Source: an uncultured Desulfovibrio sp.
Lineage (GTDB): Bacteria; Desulfobacterota; Desulfovibrionia; Desulfovibrionales; Desulfovibrionaceae
NCBI GenBank assembly: GCA_944324555.1
Contig: CALUWU010000185.1
Coordinates: 1 to 38,097, forward strand
DNA length: 38,097 nt
Direction: 5' to 3'
The position numbers were made by a program, and so were the translations under genes. Positions within the stretch are counted from its first letter, which is position 1, and each line of letters begins with the position of its first letter. Shown here one piece after another: positions 1-6,586 of this stretch. The notes beneath the pieces are model-generated. The model was not told where the DNA came from. It saw only the letters and a program-made list of their open reading frames with translations, and searched no databases.

Positions 1-215
1 GCAAGCGCCCTCAACCGGGCTTCCTTGAGAGAGACGGCAGGATAGACGCCAAGGGAAATCCGCTTCTCTTTCCCCTCGAAACGGTACTTGAGACGCCACC
101 ACTTGCCGCCGCCGGGGGCAACCTCAATATAAAGGTCGCCGCCGTCCGCCAGCTTGTAGGATTTCTCTCTGGGCTTCGCCGTGCGAATGGCGGTATCCGT
201 CAACTTCTGGGGCAT
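1..215 (-). CDS. Tyrosine-recombinase integrase, N-terminal fragment (P4-type)
   Basis: Only the first 71 codons are in the window; the gene runs off the left edge. The minus-strand protein starts MPQKLTDTAIRTAKPREKS and continues with LADGGDLYIEV, GGGKWWRLKYRF and ISLGVYPAVSLKEAR. This is the typical N-terminal arm-binding (DUF4102-like) domain of P4-family phage and island integrases. The catalytic domain is not visible. The ATG at 215 is preceded by a good Shine-Dalgarno (AGGAGT). The gene lies 3' of tRNA-Ala in the same orientation, the usual arrangement for an integrase beside its attachment site. The integrated element should therefore extend leftwards, out of the window. Family assignment is confident; whether the gene is intact cannot be seen. 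Confidence 0.85.
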   Translation of the reverse strand, partial: MPQKLTDTAIRTAKPREKSYKLADGGDLYIEVAPGGGKWWRLKYRFEGKEKRISLGVYPAVSLKEARLRAL

Positions 216-320
216 TGGGGGCAACTCCTTTGCGCGGGGAATGGGGGCAACATGCTTGCCCCTAAAGTTGCCCCCTTTTTTTGCGGATGTCCATGCACTT
301 TGGCGAACGCTGAAAGACCT

Positions 321-367
321 TAAAAACGGAGAAAGTCCGCTTGGCTCAAGGCTTTGCGGACTTTCTC
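321..367 (-). terminator. Rho-independent terminator after tRNA-Ala
   Basis: A perfect 12-bp inverted repeat (329-340 with 356-367, arm GAGAAAGTCCGC) is followed on the minus strand by CGTTTTTAAGG. It lies 22 bases beyond the tRNA-Ala 3' end and before the integrase start, so it probably ends the tRNA transcript and insulates the integrase. Confidence 0.75.
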
Positions 368-388
368 GAACTTCATTGAATGCTTGTT

Positions 389-412
389 TGGTGGAGAAGA
401 AGGGATTTGAAC
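389..412. other. Probable chromosomal attachment region at the tRNA 3' end
   Basis: P4-type integrases usually recombine within the 3' part of a tRNA gene and restore it. The 3' end of tRNA-Ala (T arm through CCA) faces the integrase gene. The second copy of the att core would lie outside the window to the left, so the core cannot be defined here. This is inference from gene arrangement. Confidence 0.35.
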
Positions 413-464
413 CCTCGACCCCCGCCTTGCGAAGGCGATGCTCTCCCAGCTGAGCTACTTCCCC
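389..464 (-). tRNA. tRNA-Ala (anticodon CGC)
   Basis: The 76-base minus-strand gene folds as a full cloverleaf: acceptor GGGGAAG/CTTCTCC, D stem GCTC/GAGC, anticodon stem TCGCC/GGCGG with loop TTCGCAA, and T stem GAGGG/CCCTT with TTCAAAT loop. CCA is encoded. The anticodon is CGC. The acceptor stem has a G3-U70 wobble pair, the classic alanine identity element. It has its own promoter upstream and terminator downstream, and is the likely integration target of the element to its left. Confidence 0.95.
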
Positions 465-489
465 ACTGACGCCGAAGCGCGTGAAAAGT

Positions 490-518
490 CTTCTACCCAA
501 GCTCGGCCCGTCCGTCAA
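490..518 (-). promoter_or_regulatory. Sigma-70-type promoter of tRNA-Ala
   Basis: On the minus strand TTGACG (518-513) is followed, after a 17-bp spacer, by TAGAAG (495-490). The tRNA 5' end is 25 bases downstream. The same -10 hexamer, TAGAAG, precedes the tRNA-Phe pair at 29506-29511, which supports the call. Confidence 0.65.
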
Positions 519-581
519 GTCTTTTTTTCAAAAAACCTTGCCGCCGGAATCGCTCCCGGTTGCCTTGTCCCCCGGCTTGCG

Positions 582-619
582 GCATGATACGCCCAGAGAG
601 AGCGCACGGGGCGTCATGC
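582..619 (+). other. Imperfect hairpin ahead of the glycosyltransferase cassette
   Basis: GCATGATACGCCC (582-594) can pair with GGGCGTCATGC (609-619), with two unpaired bases. It lies 62 bases before the first gene of the cassette. It could be a leader structure or an operator; no confident promoter was found in 465-681. Confidence 0.3.
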
Positions 620-681
620 TCCTGCATTGTCGCGGTCTGCGTCCGCTGCTCTTCAGGACAGAACGAGTTTGAAGGAGTCCC

Positions 682-1638
682 ATGCTTTCCATCATCATTC
701 CCATTTATAATGAACGCGACAATGTGCGCGAGCTTCACGCCCGGGTGACGGAAGAGGCGCGCAAGCTGGGCGTCCCCTACGAACTGCTGCTTGTCAACGA
801 CGGCAGCAGGGACGGCAGCGCGGAAATCCTCGACGAACTGGCGGCGGGAGACGACGCCCTTGTCGTCATTCATCTGGCGCGCAACTGCGGCCAGACAGCC
901 GCCCTCATGGCGGGCATCGATCACGCCAAAGGAGATATCATCGTCCCCATGGACGGCGACCTCCAGAATGATCCGGCGGATATCGGCCGCCTCGTGGCAA
1001 AGCTCGACGAGGGCTACGACGTCGTGTCCGGCTGGCGCAAGGATCGCAAGGATGCGGAACTGACCCGCAACCTGCCCAGCCATATCGCCAACCGTCTTAT
1101 TTCCTTCGTTTCCGGCGTGCCCCTGCACGACTACGGCTGCTCGCTCAAGGCCTACCGGCGCGAAGTGCTGGACGGCGTGCGTATTTACGGCGAAATGCAC
1201 CGCTTCATTCCCATCTACGCCTCATGGCAGGGCGCGCGCGTGACGGAAATGCCCGTAACGCACCATCCGCGCATGCACGGCAAGAGCAAGTACGGGCTGG
1301 AACGCATCTTCAAGGTCCTGCTGGATCTCTGCGTGGTCAAGTTTCTGGATCGCCACCTCGTCAAGCCCATCTATGTTTTCGGCGGCTTCGGCCTGTTCGC
1401 CGTGCTCCTTTCCCTGCTGGCGCTGCTCTGGGCGCTGGGTCTCAAGTTCTTCGGCGACACGTCCCTGATTCAGACGCCCCTGCCCACCTTCGCGGGGCTT
1501 TCCTTCCTGCTCGGCGTCAATTCCATCCTCATGGGCCTGCTGGCCGAAGTGCTGAGCCGCACCTATTTCGAGGCTCAGGACAAGAAGTCCTACAAGATCA
1601 AGAGCGTCGTTCGCGGCGGCGCCAAGGACAACGGCTAG
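682..1638 (+). CDS. Family 2 glycosyltransferase, polyprenyl-phosphate type (GtrB/ArnC/DPM1-like)
   Basis: The 318-residue protein has a GT-A fold followed by two membrane helices. The N-terminus MLSIIIPIYNERDN and VNDGSRDGS (about 39-47) are typical of GT2. The metal-binding DxD is in MDGDLQND (D91, D93). The motif HGKSKYGLERIF (199-210) marks the GtrB/ArnC/DPM1 group, which transfers a sugar from a nucleotide donor to undecaprenyl or dolichyl phosphate at the inner membrane face. Helices are near 228-252 and 268-292. The start is set by AAGGAG seven bases upstream. The stop codon touches the next ATG, so it is cotranscribed with the AsnB-like gene and the SMR-type gene. The donor sugar cannot be deduced. 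The family is secure; a polyprenyl-phosphate acceptor is inference. Confidence 0.88.
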   Translation: MLSIIIPIYNERDNVRELHARVTEEARKLGVPYELLLVNDGSRDGSAEILDELAAGDDALVVIHLARNCGQTAALMAGIDHAKGDIIVPMDGDLQNDPADIGRLVAKLDEGYDVVSGWRKDRKDAELTRNLPSHIANRLISFVSGVPLHDYGCSLKAYRREVLDGVRIYGEMHRFIPIYASWQGARVTEMPVTHHPRMHGKSKYGLERIFKVLLDLCVVKFLDRHLVKPIYVFGGFGLFAVLLSLLALLWALGLKFFGDTSLIQTPLPTFAGLSFLLGVNSILMGLLAEVLSRTYFEAQDKKSYKIKSVVRGGAKDNG

Positions 1639-3522
1639 ATGTGCGGCATCGCGGGCGTCTGGCGACAGGGGGCCGAGGCCGTTCCGGCCATGCTGGACAG
1701 CATGATCCATCGCGGTCCCGACGGCGAAGGCGTCTGGCGGAACGCGGCCGGGGACGTCGTCCTGGGCCACCGCCGGCTGTCCATTCTCGACCATGAAGGC
1801 GGCGCGCAGCCCTTTGCCGCCGCCGACGACCCGGACGGCGGCGGCTACGTGCTCGTCTACAACGGCGAGCTCTACAATCATCCCGAGCTGCGCGAGGAGC
1901 TGGAGCGGCGCGGCCACGTCTTCCGCAGCAGCCACAGCGATACGGAAACCGTCCTTCGCGCCTACATGGAATGGGGAGAAAACGCGCCCGCCCGCTTCAA
2001 CGGCATGTTCGCCTTCGCCGTCTGGGACAAGGCCCGGCGCCGCCTCTTTCTTGCGCGCGATCGCTTTGGAGAAAAGCCCCTGTTCTGGGCCGCCCACAAG
2101 GACGGCTTCGCCTTTGCCAGCGAAGCGCAGGCCCTGTTCCACTGGCCCCTCTTTTCCGGCAGGCTGCACGCCGCCAACGTGCAGCGATACCTCGCGTGGG
2201 GCTACTGCACGGCGGATCGCACGATTTTTGAAGGCGTGCACAGCCTTCCCGCCGGTTCCTGCCTGACGCTTGATCTTGCCACCGGCAGAAAGGATATCCG
2301 CCGTTACTGGCGCTTTTCCCTGGAACCGGACGACAACCTGCGCGACGCCGACGAACCGCGCCTGGTGGAAGAGCTGCGCGATCTGCTTGTGCGGGCGGTG
2401 CGCCGCCGTCTGGCCAGCGACGTCCCCCTGGGGCTTTTCCTTTCCGGCGGCGTGGATTCCGGCGCCGTGCTTGCGGCCATGAGCCGCCTGCTGCCCGCCG
2501 AACGCATTCACGCTTTTTCCGTGGGCTTCACGGAAAAAAGTTTTGACGAAAGCGCCTATGCCGCCGCCGCGGCGCGCCATTTCGGCGTGCGGCATCACAC
2601 GCGCCTTCTCAATCTCGACGCCGCGCGGGAGCGCGTGCGCCTGACGCTGCCGCGCGTGGGCGACCCTCTGGGCGACGCTTCTCTCCTGCCCACGGCCCTG
2701 CTGGCCGAATTTACCCGCGAAACGGTGACCGTCGCCCTTTCCGGCGACGGCGGCGACGAACTTTTCGCCGGCTACGATCCCTTCAAGGCCCTTGCCCCGG
2801 CCATGTGGTACAGCCGCTGCATGCCGCGCCCCCTGCATCAGCTGCTGCGCCGCTGCATGACCTTCGTGCCGACCTCCGACGCCAACATGAGCCTTGATTT
2901 CAAGATTCGCCGTTTCCTGCGCGGGCTTTCCTATAGCCGGCCCCTCTGGCTGCCCGTCTGGATGAGCCCCGCGGAACCCGCCGAAATGGCCGACCTGTTC
3001 GAGACGCCCCTGCCCCCGGAAGAGCTCTACGCGGATCAGCTGGCCACCTGGGAGCGGAACCGGCATCTCTCGCTGCCGGAACAGGCGCAGGCCTTCTTTG
3101 TGGAGCACTATCTTTCCGGCGACATTCTGGTCAAGACGGATCGCGCCTCCATGCTGTCTTCGCTGGAGAGCCGCGCCGTCTTCCTCGACAACGATATCGC
3201 GGATTTCTGCCGCCGCCTCCCCTTCCGCTTCAAGATCCGCAAGGGCGTCTCCAAGTATATTCTGAAAAAGGCGCTTGCCGGCTGGCTGCCGGAAGAAATC
3301 GTCAACCGGCCCAAGAAGGGTTTTGGCATACCGCTCAATCTCTGGCTGCGCGCCCTGCCTGCGCCGCCCGTTCCGGCGCAGGACTGCCCCTGGATGCTTC
3401 CGGGCGGCATCCGCCGCAGGGTCGAGGCGCAGCGGCGGCGGCGCGGCGATCACCGCCTCTGTCTCTGGGCCTGGACGGCTCTGGCCGACAGCGCCTTTTT
3501 CCGGCGGGAGCAGGCGCGATGA
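1639..3522 (+). CDS. asnB: Asparagine synthase (glutamine-hydrolysing) family amidotransferase
   Basis: The 627-residue protein has an N-terminal class II glutaminase domain starting MCGIAGVWRQG, where Cys2 is the nucleophile, followed by HRGPDGEG, HRRLSI and YNGELYNH. An ATP-pyrophosphatase domain follows, with the PP-loop LSGGVDSG near residue 268 and SGDGGDELFAGYDPF further on. The family uses glutamine ammonia and ATP to amidate a carboxylate, classically aspartate. The ATG directly follows the TAG of the upstream glycosyltransferase, with no gap. AsnB homologues inside polysaccharide clusters are often thought to amidate sugar acids. Its place between a polyprenyl-phosphate glycosyltransferase and a small flippase suggests such a role here, but an ordinary asparagine synthetase is equally possible from sequence alone. 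Confidence 0.9.
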   Translation: MCGIAGVWRQGAEAVPAMLDSMIHRGPDGEGVWRNAAGDVVLGHRRLSILDHEGGAQPFAAADDPDGGGYVLVYNGELYNHPELREELERRGHVFRSSHSDTETVLRAYMEWGENAPARFNGMFAFAVWDKARRRLFLARDRFGEKPLFWAAHKDGFAFASEAQALFHWPLFSGRLHAANVQRYLAWGYCTADRTIFEGVHSLPAGSCLTLDLATGRKDIRRYWRFSLEPDDNLRDADEPRLVEELRDLLVRAVRRRLASDVPLGLFLSGGVDSGAVLAAMSRLLPAERIHAFSVGFTEKSFDESAYAAAAARHFGVRHHTRLLNLDAARERVRLTLPRVGDPLGDASLLPTALLAEFTRETVTVALSGDGGDELFAGYDPFKALAPAMWYSRCMPRPLHQLLRRCMTFVPTSDANMSLDFKIRRFLRGLSYSRPLWLPVWMSPAEPAEMADLFETPLPPEELYADQLATWERNRHLSLPEQAQAFFVEHYLSGDILVKTDRASMLSSLESRAVFLDNDIADFCRRLPFRFKIRKGVSKYILKKALAGWLPEEIVNRPKKGFGIPLNLWLRALPAPPVPAQDCPWMLPGGIRRRVEAQRRRRGDHRLCLWAWTALADSAFFRREQAR

Positions 3523-3866
3523 ACAGCTGGGCGTATCTGGGGCTGCTGTTTTTCTGCGTGGCCTGCAATACCTTCGCCAACATCCTGCTGAAATCCGGCG
3601 CGTCTCTGCCGTCCTCGCCGTGGCTGCTGCACATCATGTCGTGGCGCTCGTTTCTCGGACTGGCTGTTTTCGGCGTCGGCGGCGTCGTCTACGCCGCGGC
3701 GCTCCGCCATGTTTCGCTGGGCGTGGCCCAGTCGGTGCTGGTGCTCCAGTATGCGGGCATCCTGTTCTGCTCCTGGCTGTTTTTCAACGAAACGTTCAGC
3801 CCGCGCCAGCTTGCGGGCTGCGTTCTGATCGTCGCGGGCATGTTCCTCATGATTCAGCGGAACTGA
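3519..3866 (+). CDS. Small four-helix transporter, SMR/EamA (ArnE/ArnF-like)
   Basis: The 115-residue protein is almost entirely hydrophobic, with four predicted membrane helices (about 4-22, 42-64, 68-88 and 92-112). It carries SMR-like features: NILLKSGA in helix 1 and SLGVAQSVLVLQYAG in helix 3. Its ATG overlaps the upstream stop (ATGA), indicating translational coupling. Proteins of this size are either drug exporters of the EmrE type or subunits that flip lipid-linked sugars, such as ArnE/ArnF. The upstream ArnC/GtrB-like glycosyltransferase favours the flippase reading. EmrE-type proteins have a conserved Glu in helix 1, which is not present here, and this also argues against drug/proton antiport. 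The assignment is by context and composition. Confidence 0.7.
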   Translation: MNSWAYLGLLFFCVACNTFANILLKSGASLPSSPWLLHIMSWRSFLGLAVFGVGGVVYAAALRHVSLGVAQSVLVLQYAGILFCSWLFFNETFSPRQLAGCVLIVAGMFLMIQRN

Positions 3867-4024
3867 AGGCCCGACGCGACCATGAAGCGATTTTTCAAAT
3901 CCCGACCGGCGCCCGCCATCGCCGAAACCGGCCCGGGCGCGTTCCTCTTCCGGCGTCAAGAAACTGGCAGCGTCAAAGTCAAGACTTTTTATAGATGTTT
4001 TTTTGACAAGCTCTCGGCAAATTC

Positions 4025-4054
4025 TTGACAGCTTCCCCAAAAATCGCGAAAACT
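4025..4054 (+). promoter_or_regulatory. Possible sigma-70 promoter for the 96-residue gene
   Basis: A perfect TTGACA (4025-4030) is followed after 18 bp by AAAACT, a weak -10. Another TTGACA lies at 4003-4008. The region is AT-rich relative to its neighbours. The -10 is poor, so confidence is low. Confidence 0.35.
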
Positions 4055-4111
4055 GACAACAGCCGCATGTCCTGTCTGGAACGCGGCAGTTCCGGCAGCC
4101 AAGGATAACCT

Positions 4112-4402
4112 ATGGATCCCAAAAAAATCCTTCAGGCCTACATGGCCCAGTTCTACAAGACCGCCGGCGCGTGGGCCCGCGAGTCCGACGTCTATGAAAA
4201 CCGCAACGCCAAGCGCAAGTTCAGCGAGGTTATGCGGGAAATGGACCGCTTCGCGCGCCGTTATATGGGCATGAACAATTACGGCGCCTATTACGAGTAT
4301 CTTCTGCTCTACATGCAGCGAAACGGCATCATCATCAGGACGTCCACCAACGAGTACGACGTATCTCCTGAAAAATATATTGAATATCAGACAATGCGTT
4401 AA
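4112..4402 (+). CDS. Small protein of unknown function (96 aa)
   Basis: The product is a soluble, charged, probably helical protein with many Tyr, Met, Arg and Lys residues (for example MGMNNYGAYYEYLLLYMQR). It has no signal peptide, membrane helix or recognisable domain. AAGGAT seven bases before the ATG serves as ribosome-binding site. It stands alone between the glycosyltransferase cassette and the sigma-54-controlled gene, with its own weak candidate promoter. I do not recognise the family. The acceptable codon use and ribosome-binding site suggest it is real. Confidence 0.65.
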   Translation: MDPKKILQAYMAQFYKTAGAWARESDVYENRNAKRKFSEVMREMDRFARRYMGMNNYGAYYEYLLLYMQRNGIIIRTSTNEYDVSPEKYIEYQTMR

Positions 4403-4420
4403 AAAGACGCCCGTCTTTTG
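4403..4420 (+). terminator. Weak intrinsic terminator candidate
   Basis: AAAAGACGCCCGTCTTTT right after the stop codon forms a 7-bp hairpin with a four-base loop and ends in four T. It sits just before the sigma-54 promoter and may separate the two small genes. Confidence 0.4.
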
Positions 4421-4428
4421 CATATATT

Positions 4429-4444
4429 TGGCACAAATATTGCT
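4429..4444 (+). promoter_or_regulatory. Sigma-54 (RpoN) promoter
   Basis: TGGCACAAATATTGCT matches the -24/-12 consensus (TGGCAC-N5-TTGC) exactly, with GG (4430-4431) and GC (4442-4443) correctly spaced. Transcription should begin near 4455, giving a leader of about 185 bases before the ATG at 4640. Sigma-54 promoters need an activator of the NtrC type. No such gene or obvious enhancer pair is seen in the window. Confidence 0.75.
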
Positions 4445-4639
4445 TCAAAATCTGCAAATGTCGAAAACACGACGACCGCGTCAAAAAAAATGAGAAAATG
4501 CACGGATAAAAGCTAGACTTTCTCCACATCTTGTATTGATGTTTTGCCAACAACACCGTACAGAGACAAGAAAGGCTTTCCTTTTTCTCATCCCGCCTTA
4601 TTCAACGAGCCGCAAGGCCAACCTGCATCGGAGGGCATA

Positions 4640-4981
4640 ATGCAGATTTCAGGTTTGGGAGCCGTCAGCCACACGTTTTCTTCAGCAGCGCCGAAAAAAA
4701 ATACTTCCGCCGTGGACATGTCCGGCGACGTGGTATCCTTCAGCGCCGAAGCGCTGAAAAAATCGGCGCAGCTTTCCCCCACGGACGTTCTTGACGTGAC
4801 GGAACGCATGTTCTTCAACGAAGCGTTCGGGATGGACGTTCTCAATACGGCCAAGGGATCCGTCAGCGAGTTCGCCTCCTCCTTCATGAGCCAGCAGGAG
4901 ATCAATTTCTTCGAGCAGTTCCAGTCTCATGAAGCCGCCTACCAGGATCTCCGCACCATGGGAGTCAGCCTCAGCATCTAG
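4640..4981 (+). CDS. Sigma-54-controlled small protein of unknown function (113 aa)
   Basis: The start at 4640 is chosen because GGAGG lies six bases upstream; longer readings from 4544 lack a ribosome-binding site. The protein begins MQISGLGAVSHTFSS, has a low-complexity Ser/Ala/Lys stretch, then DVVSFSAEALKKSAQ, and a likely helical C-terminal half (FMSQQEINFFEQFQSHEAAY). The short DxVSxSxEA pattern resembles segments of small flagellar-associated proteins such as FlgM, but the match is too short to assign. There is no signal peptide or membrane helix. A consensus sigma-54 promoter lies about 200 bases upstream, and a small hairpin (4988-5011) and a strong terminator follow. A motility or surface role is plausible inference; the function is unknown. 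Confidence 0.7.
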   Translation: MQISGLGAVSHTFSSAAPKKNTSAVDMSGDVVSFSAEALKKSAQLSPTDVLDVTERMFFNEAFGMDVLNTAKGSVSEFASSFMSQQEINFFEQFQSHEAAYQDLRTMGVSLSI

Positions 4982-5185
4982 GGAACCGGAATCTCTGGCA
5001 GAAGAGATTCCCGCCGCATACCGACGCATCGGCAGGCGTCGCGGCAGGATTCCCGAGCGACAGACGGCACTGTCGCGACTTCCGGGGGAGGGTTTCACAG
5101 CGTCGGCGCGCACGATACTCGCGACCGTCAGGGTTGCGCCGCGCGCGCTTTTCGGCAACGACGCACGGCACAGGCACTTTTCAAC

Positions 5186-5227
5186 AAAGGACGCGTCGGA
5201 TGGTTCCGACGCGTCCTTTGCGTTTTT
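5186..5227 (+). terminator. Strong rho-independent terminator
   Basis: A perfect 15-bp stem (5186-5200 with 5205-5219, containing GGACGCGTCGGA) with a TGGT loop is followed by GCGTTTTT. It ends the sigma-54-controlled transcript. The remainder of 4982-5389 holds a 9-bp hairpin (4988-5011), an E1 repeat and no gene. Confidence 0.85.
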
Positions 5228-5250
5228 CGGCCGTCATTCGTGACGACGGG

Positions 5251-5350
5251 GCGCCGCCCGGCCCTGAGCGAGCGGAACAACCGCGGTTTTTTTCCGCGAA
5301 ACGACAGCCCGTACGCTTTGAAACGCAACGCGGTTCAAATGAAAAATGCT
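5251..5350 (-). repeat. Dispersed repeat E1, copy a (truncated)
   Basis: Read on the minus strand this matches the full copy at 22618-22766: AGCATTTTTCATTTGAA, the GAAACGC hairpin, GTACGGGCTGTCGTTTCGCGG and GGGCCGGGCGGCGC. The right end with the GCGTTTCACC hairpin is absent. It lies directly upstream of rfbA and ends 40 bases before its ATG. Confidence 0.75.
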
Positions 5351-5389
5351 CCATCCTGGACACTGGACAATCAAAAGGAAGTCTTGCCC

Positions 5390-6277
5390 ATGCAACGTAA
5401 AGGCATCATTCTCGCAGGCGGTTCCGGCACGCGGCTGCATCCTCTCACGTGCAGCATCAGCAAGCAGCTTATGCCCATTTACGACAAGCCCATGATCTAT
5501 TACCCCCTCAGCGTGCTGCTGATGGCGGGCATACGGGAGATTGCCGTCATCACGACGCCGGATCACGCGCCCCTTTTCAAGAACCTGCTGGGCGGCGGCG
5601 GCCAGTGGGGCTGCCGGCTGACGTATATCGAGCAGCCGCGCCCCGAGGGGCTTGCCCAGGCCTTTCTGCTGGCGGAAGACTTTCTTGCGGGGCATCCTTC
5701 CTGCCTCATTCTCGGCGACAATATCTTTTTCGGGCAGGGGCTGGTCGAGCTGCTGGCCAGCGCGGACGCGCGAACGGAAGGCGCGACGGTTTTCGGCTAT
5801 CATGTCGGCGATCCGCAGCGTTACGGCGTCGTGGAGTTCAATCGTCAGGGGCAGGCCATAAGCATCGAGGAAAAGCCCGAGGACCCCAAATCGAACTACG
5901 CCGTAACGGGTCTTTATTTCTATGACGCGCAGGTAGTGGAAATCGCCCGTTCCATCAGGCCGTCGGCCCGGGGCGAACTGGAAATTACCGACGTCAACAA
6001 TCGTTACCTGCAGCAGGGCAAGCTGCATGTGGAGCGCATCGGGCGCGGCGTGGCCTGGCTTGATACCGGCACGCACGAATCCCTGCTCGCGGCCGCGAAT
6101 TTCGTGCAGGCCGTGCAGATGCGTCAGGGGCTCAAGGTGGCCTGCCCCGAAGAAATTGCCTGGCGCAAGGGCTTCATTTCCGGCGATCAGCTCCGCGAGC
6201 TTGCGCTGCCGCTCTGCAAGTCCGGTTATGGACAGTATCTGCTGGAGCTGGCCGACGGCGACACCTGGCTGGGGTAG
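5390..6277 (+). CDS. rfbA: Glucose-1-phosphate thymidylyltransferase
   Basis: The 295-residue protein has the usual length for RfbA/RmlA. It makes dTDP-glucose from dTTP and glucose 1-phosphate, the first step of dTDP-rhamnose and other dTDP-deoxysugars. The nucleotide-binding motif [11 protein letters not shown] is at 10-20, followed by [17 protein letters not shown] (26-42), and the metal-binding LGDNIFFG has D110. [11 protein letters not shown] and the C-terminal [11 protein letters not shown] are also typical. The ATG at 5390 has AAAAGGAAG upstream; the longer upstream reading would be encoded by the E1 repeat. The partner genes rfbB, rfbC and rfbD are not in this window, so this is an isolated copy or the rest of the pathway lies elsewhere. 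An intact E1 element precedes it and no clear promoter was found. Confidence 0.95.
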   Translation: MQRKGIILAGGSGTRLHPLTCSISKQLMPIYDKPMIYYPLSVLLMAGIREIAVITTPDHAPLFKNLLGGGGQWGCRLTYIEQPRPEGLAQAFLLAEDFLAGHPSCLILGDNIFFGQGLVELLASADARTEGATVFGYHVGDPQRYGVVEFNRQGQAISIEEKPEDPKSNYAVTGLYFYDAQVVEIARSIRPSARGELEITDVNNRYLQQGKLHVERIGRGVAWLDTGTHESLLAAANFVQAVQMRQGLKVACPEEIAWRKGFISGDQLRELALPLCKSGYGQYLLELADGDTWLG

Positions 6278-6470
6278 GGGCGAGAGGAAGATGGGGAGTT
6301 TGCGGCGGAACCACGGGAACGCCTTTCCTCGCTTCGCTGCGGAAAGACCGGGACCCTTTTTGCCGCAAGCAGCGACTGCCCGTCAGGCGCCAAGGGCGCC
6401 GGACGGGCAGCGACGACAGGGCAGGGGGAACGTCCTCCCCTCCCTGAAACAAACGTAACGGCCCCCGAGC
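6278..6470. other. Gene-free stretch with a degenerate repeat
   Basis: Immediately after the rfbA TAG comes GGGGCGAGAGGAAG, ATGGGGAGTTTG and hairpin arms resembling an eroded E2 element. A GC-rich inverted repeat follows (CTGCCCGTCAGGCGCC with GGCGCCGGACGGGCAG). No convincing gene is present; the short readings here have no coding character. Confidence 0.5.
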
Positions 6471-6586
6471 CTGAAACGTTGTGTCTTTAAAAAAGTAAAA
6501 CGCGGGGCGGCGCGCGCCGTCCGGCCCGAAGCGGGCGGGAAAGCGCGCTTTTTTCCGCGAAACGACAGGCCGCAGGTTTTGCTCTA
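6471..6586 (-). repeat. Dispersed repeat E1, copy b
   Basis: On the minus strand it starts exactly at the pfkB-family stop codon: TAGAGCAAAACCTGCGG, then CCTGTCGTTTCGCGGAAAA, GCGCGC, GGGCCGGACGGCGCGC and GCGTTTTACTTTTTTAAAG. It lacks the first (GAAACGC) hairpin of the full copy, and its right end is degenerate. Confidence 0.75.

Noticed and set aside
1222-3453. Long open frame on the minus strand across the AsnB-like gene (743 aa)
   Set aside because: Shadow of the GC-rich plus-strand gene; its translation is Arg/Gly/Ala/His-rich, has no domain, and the plus-strand product has full family signatures.
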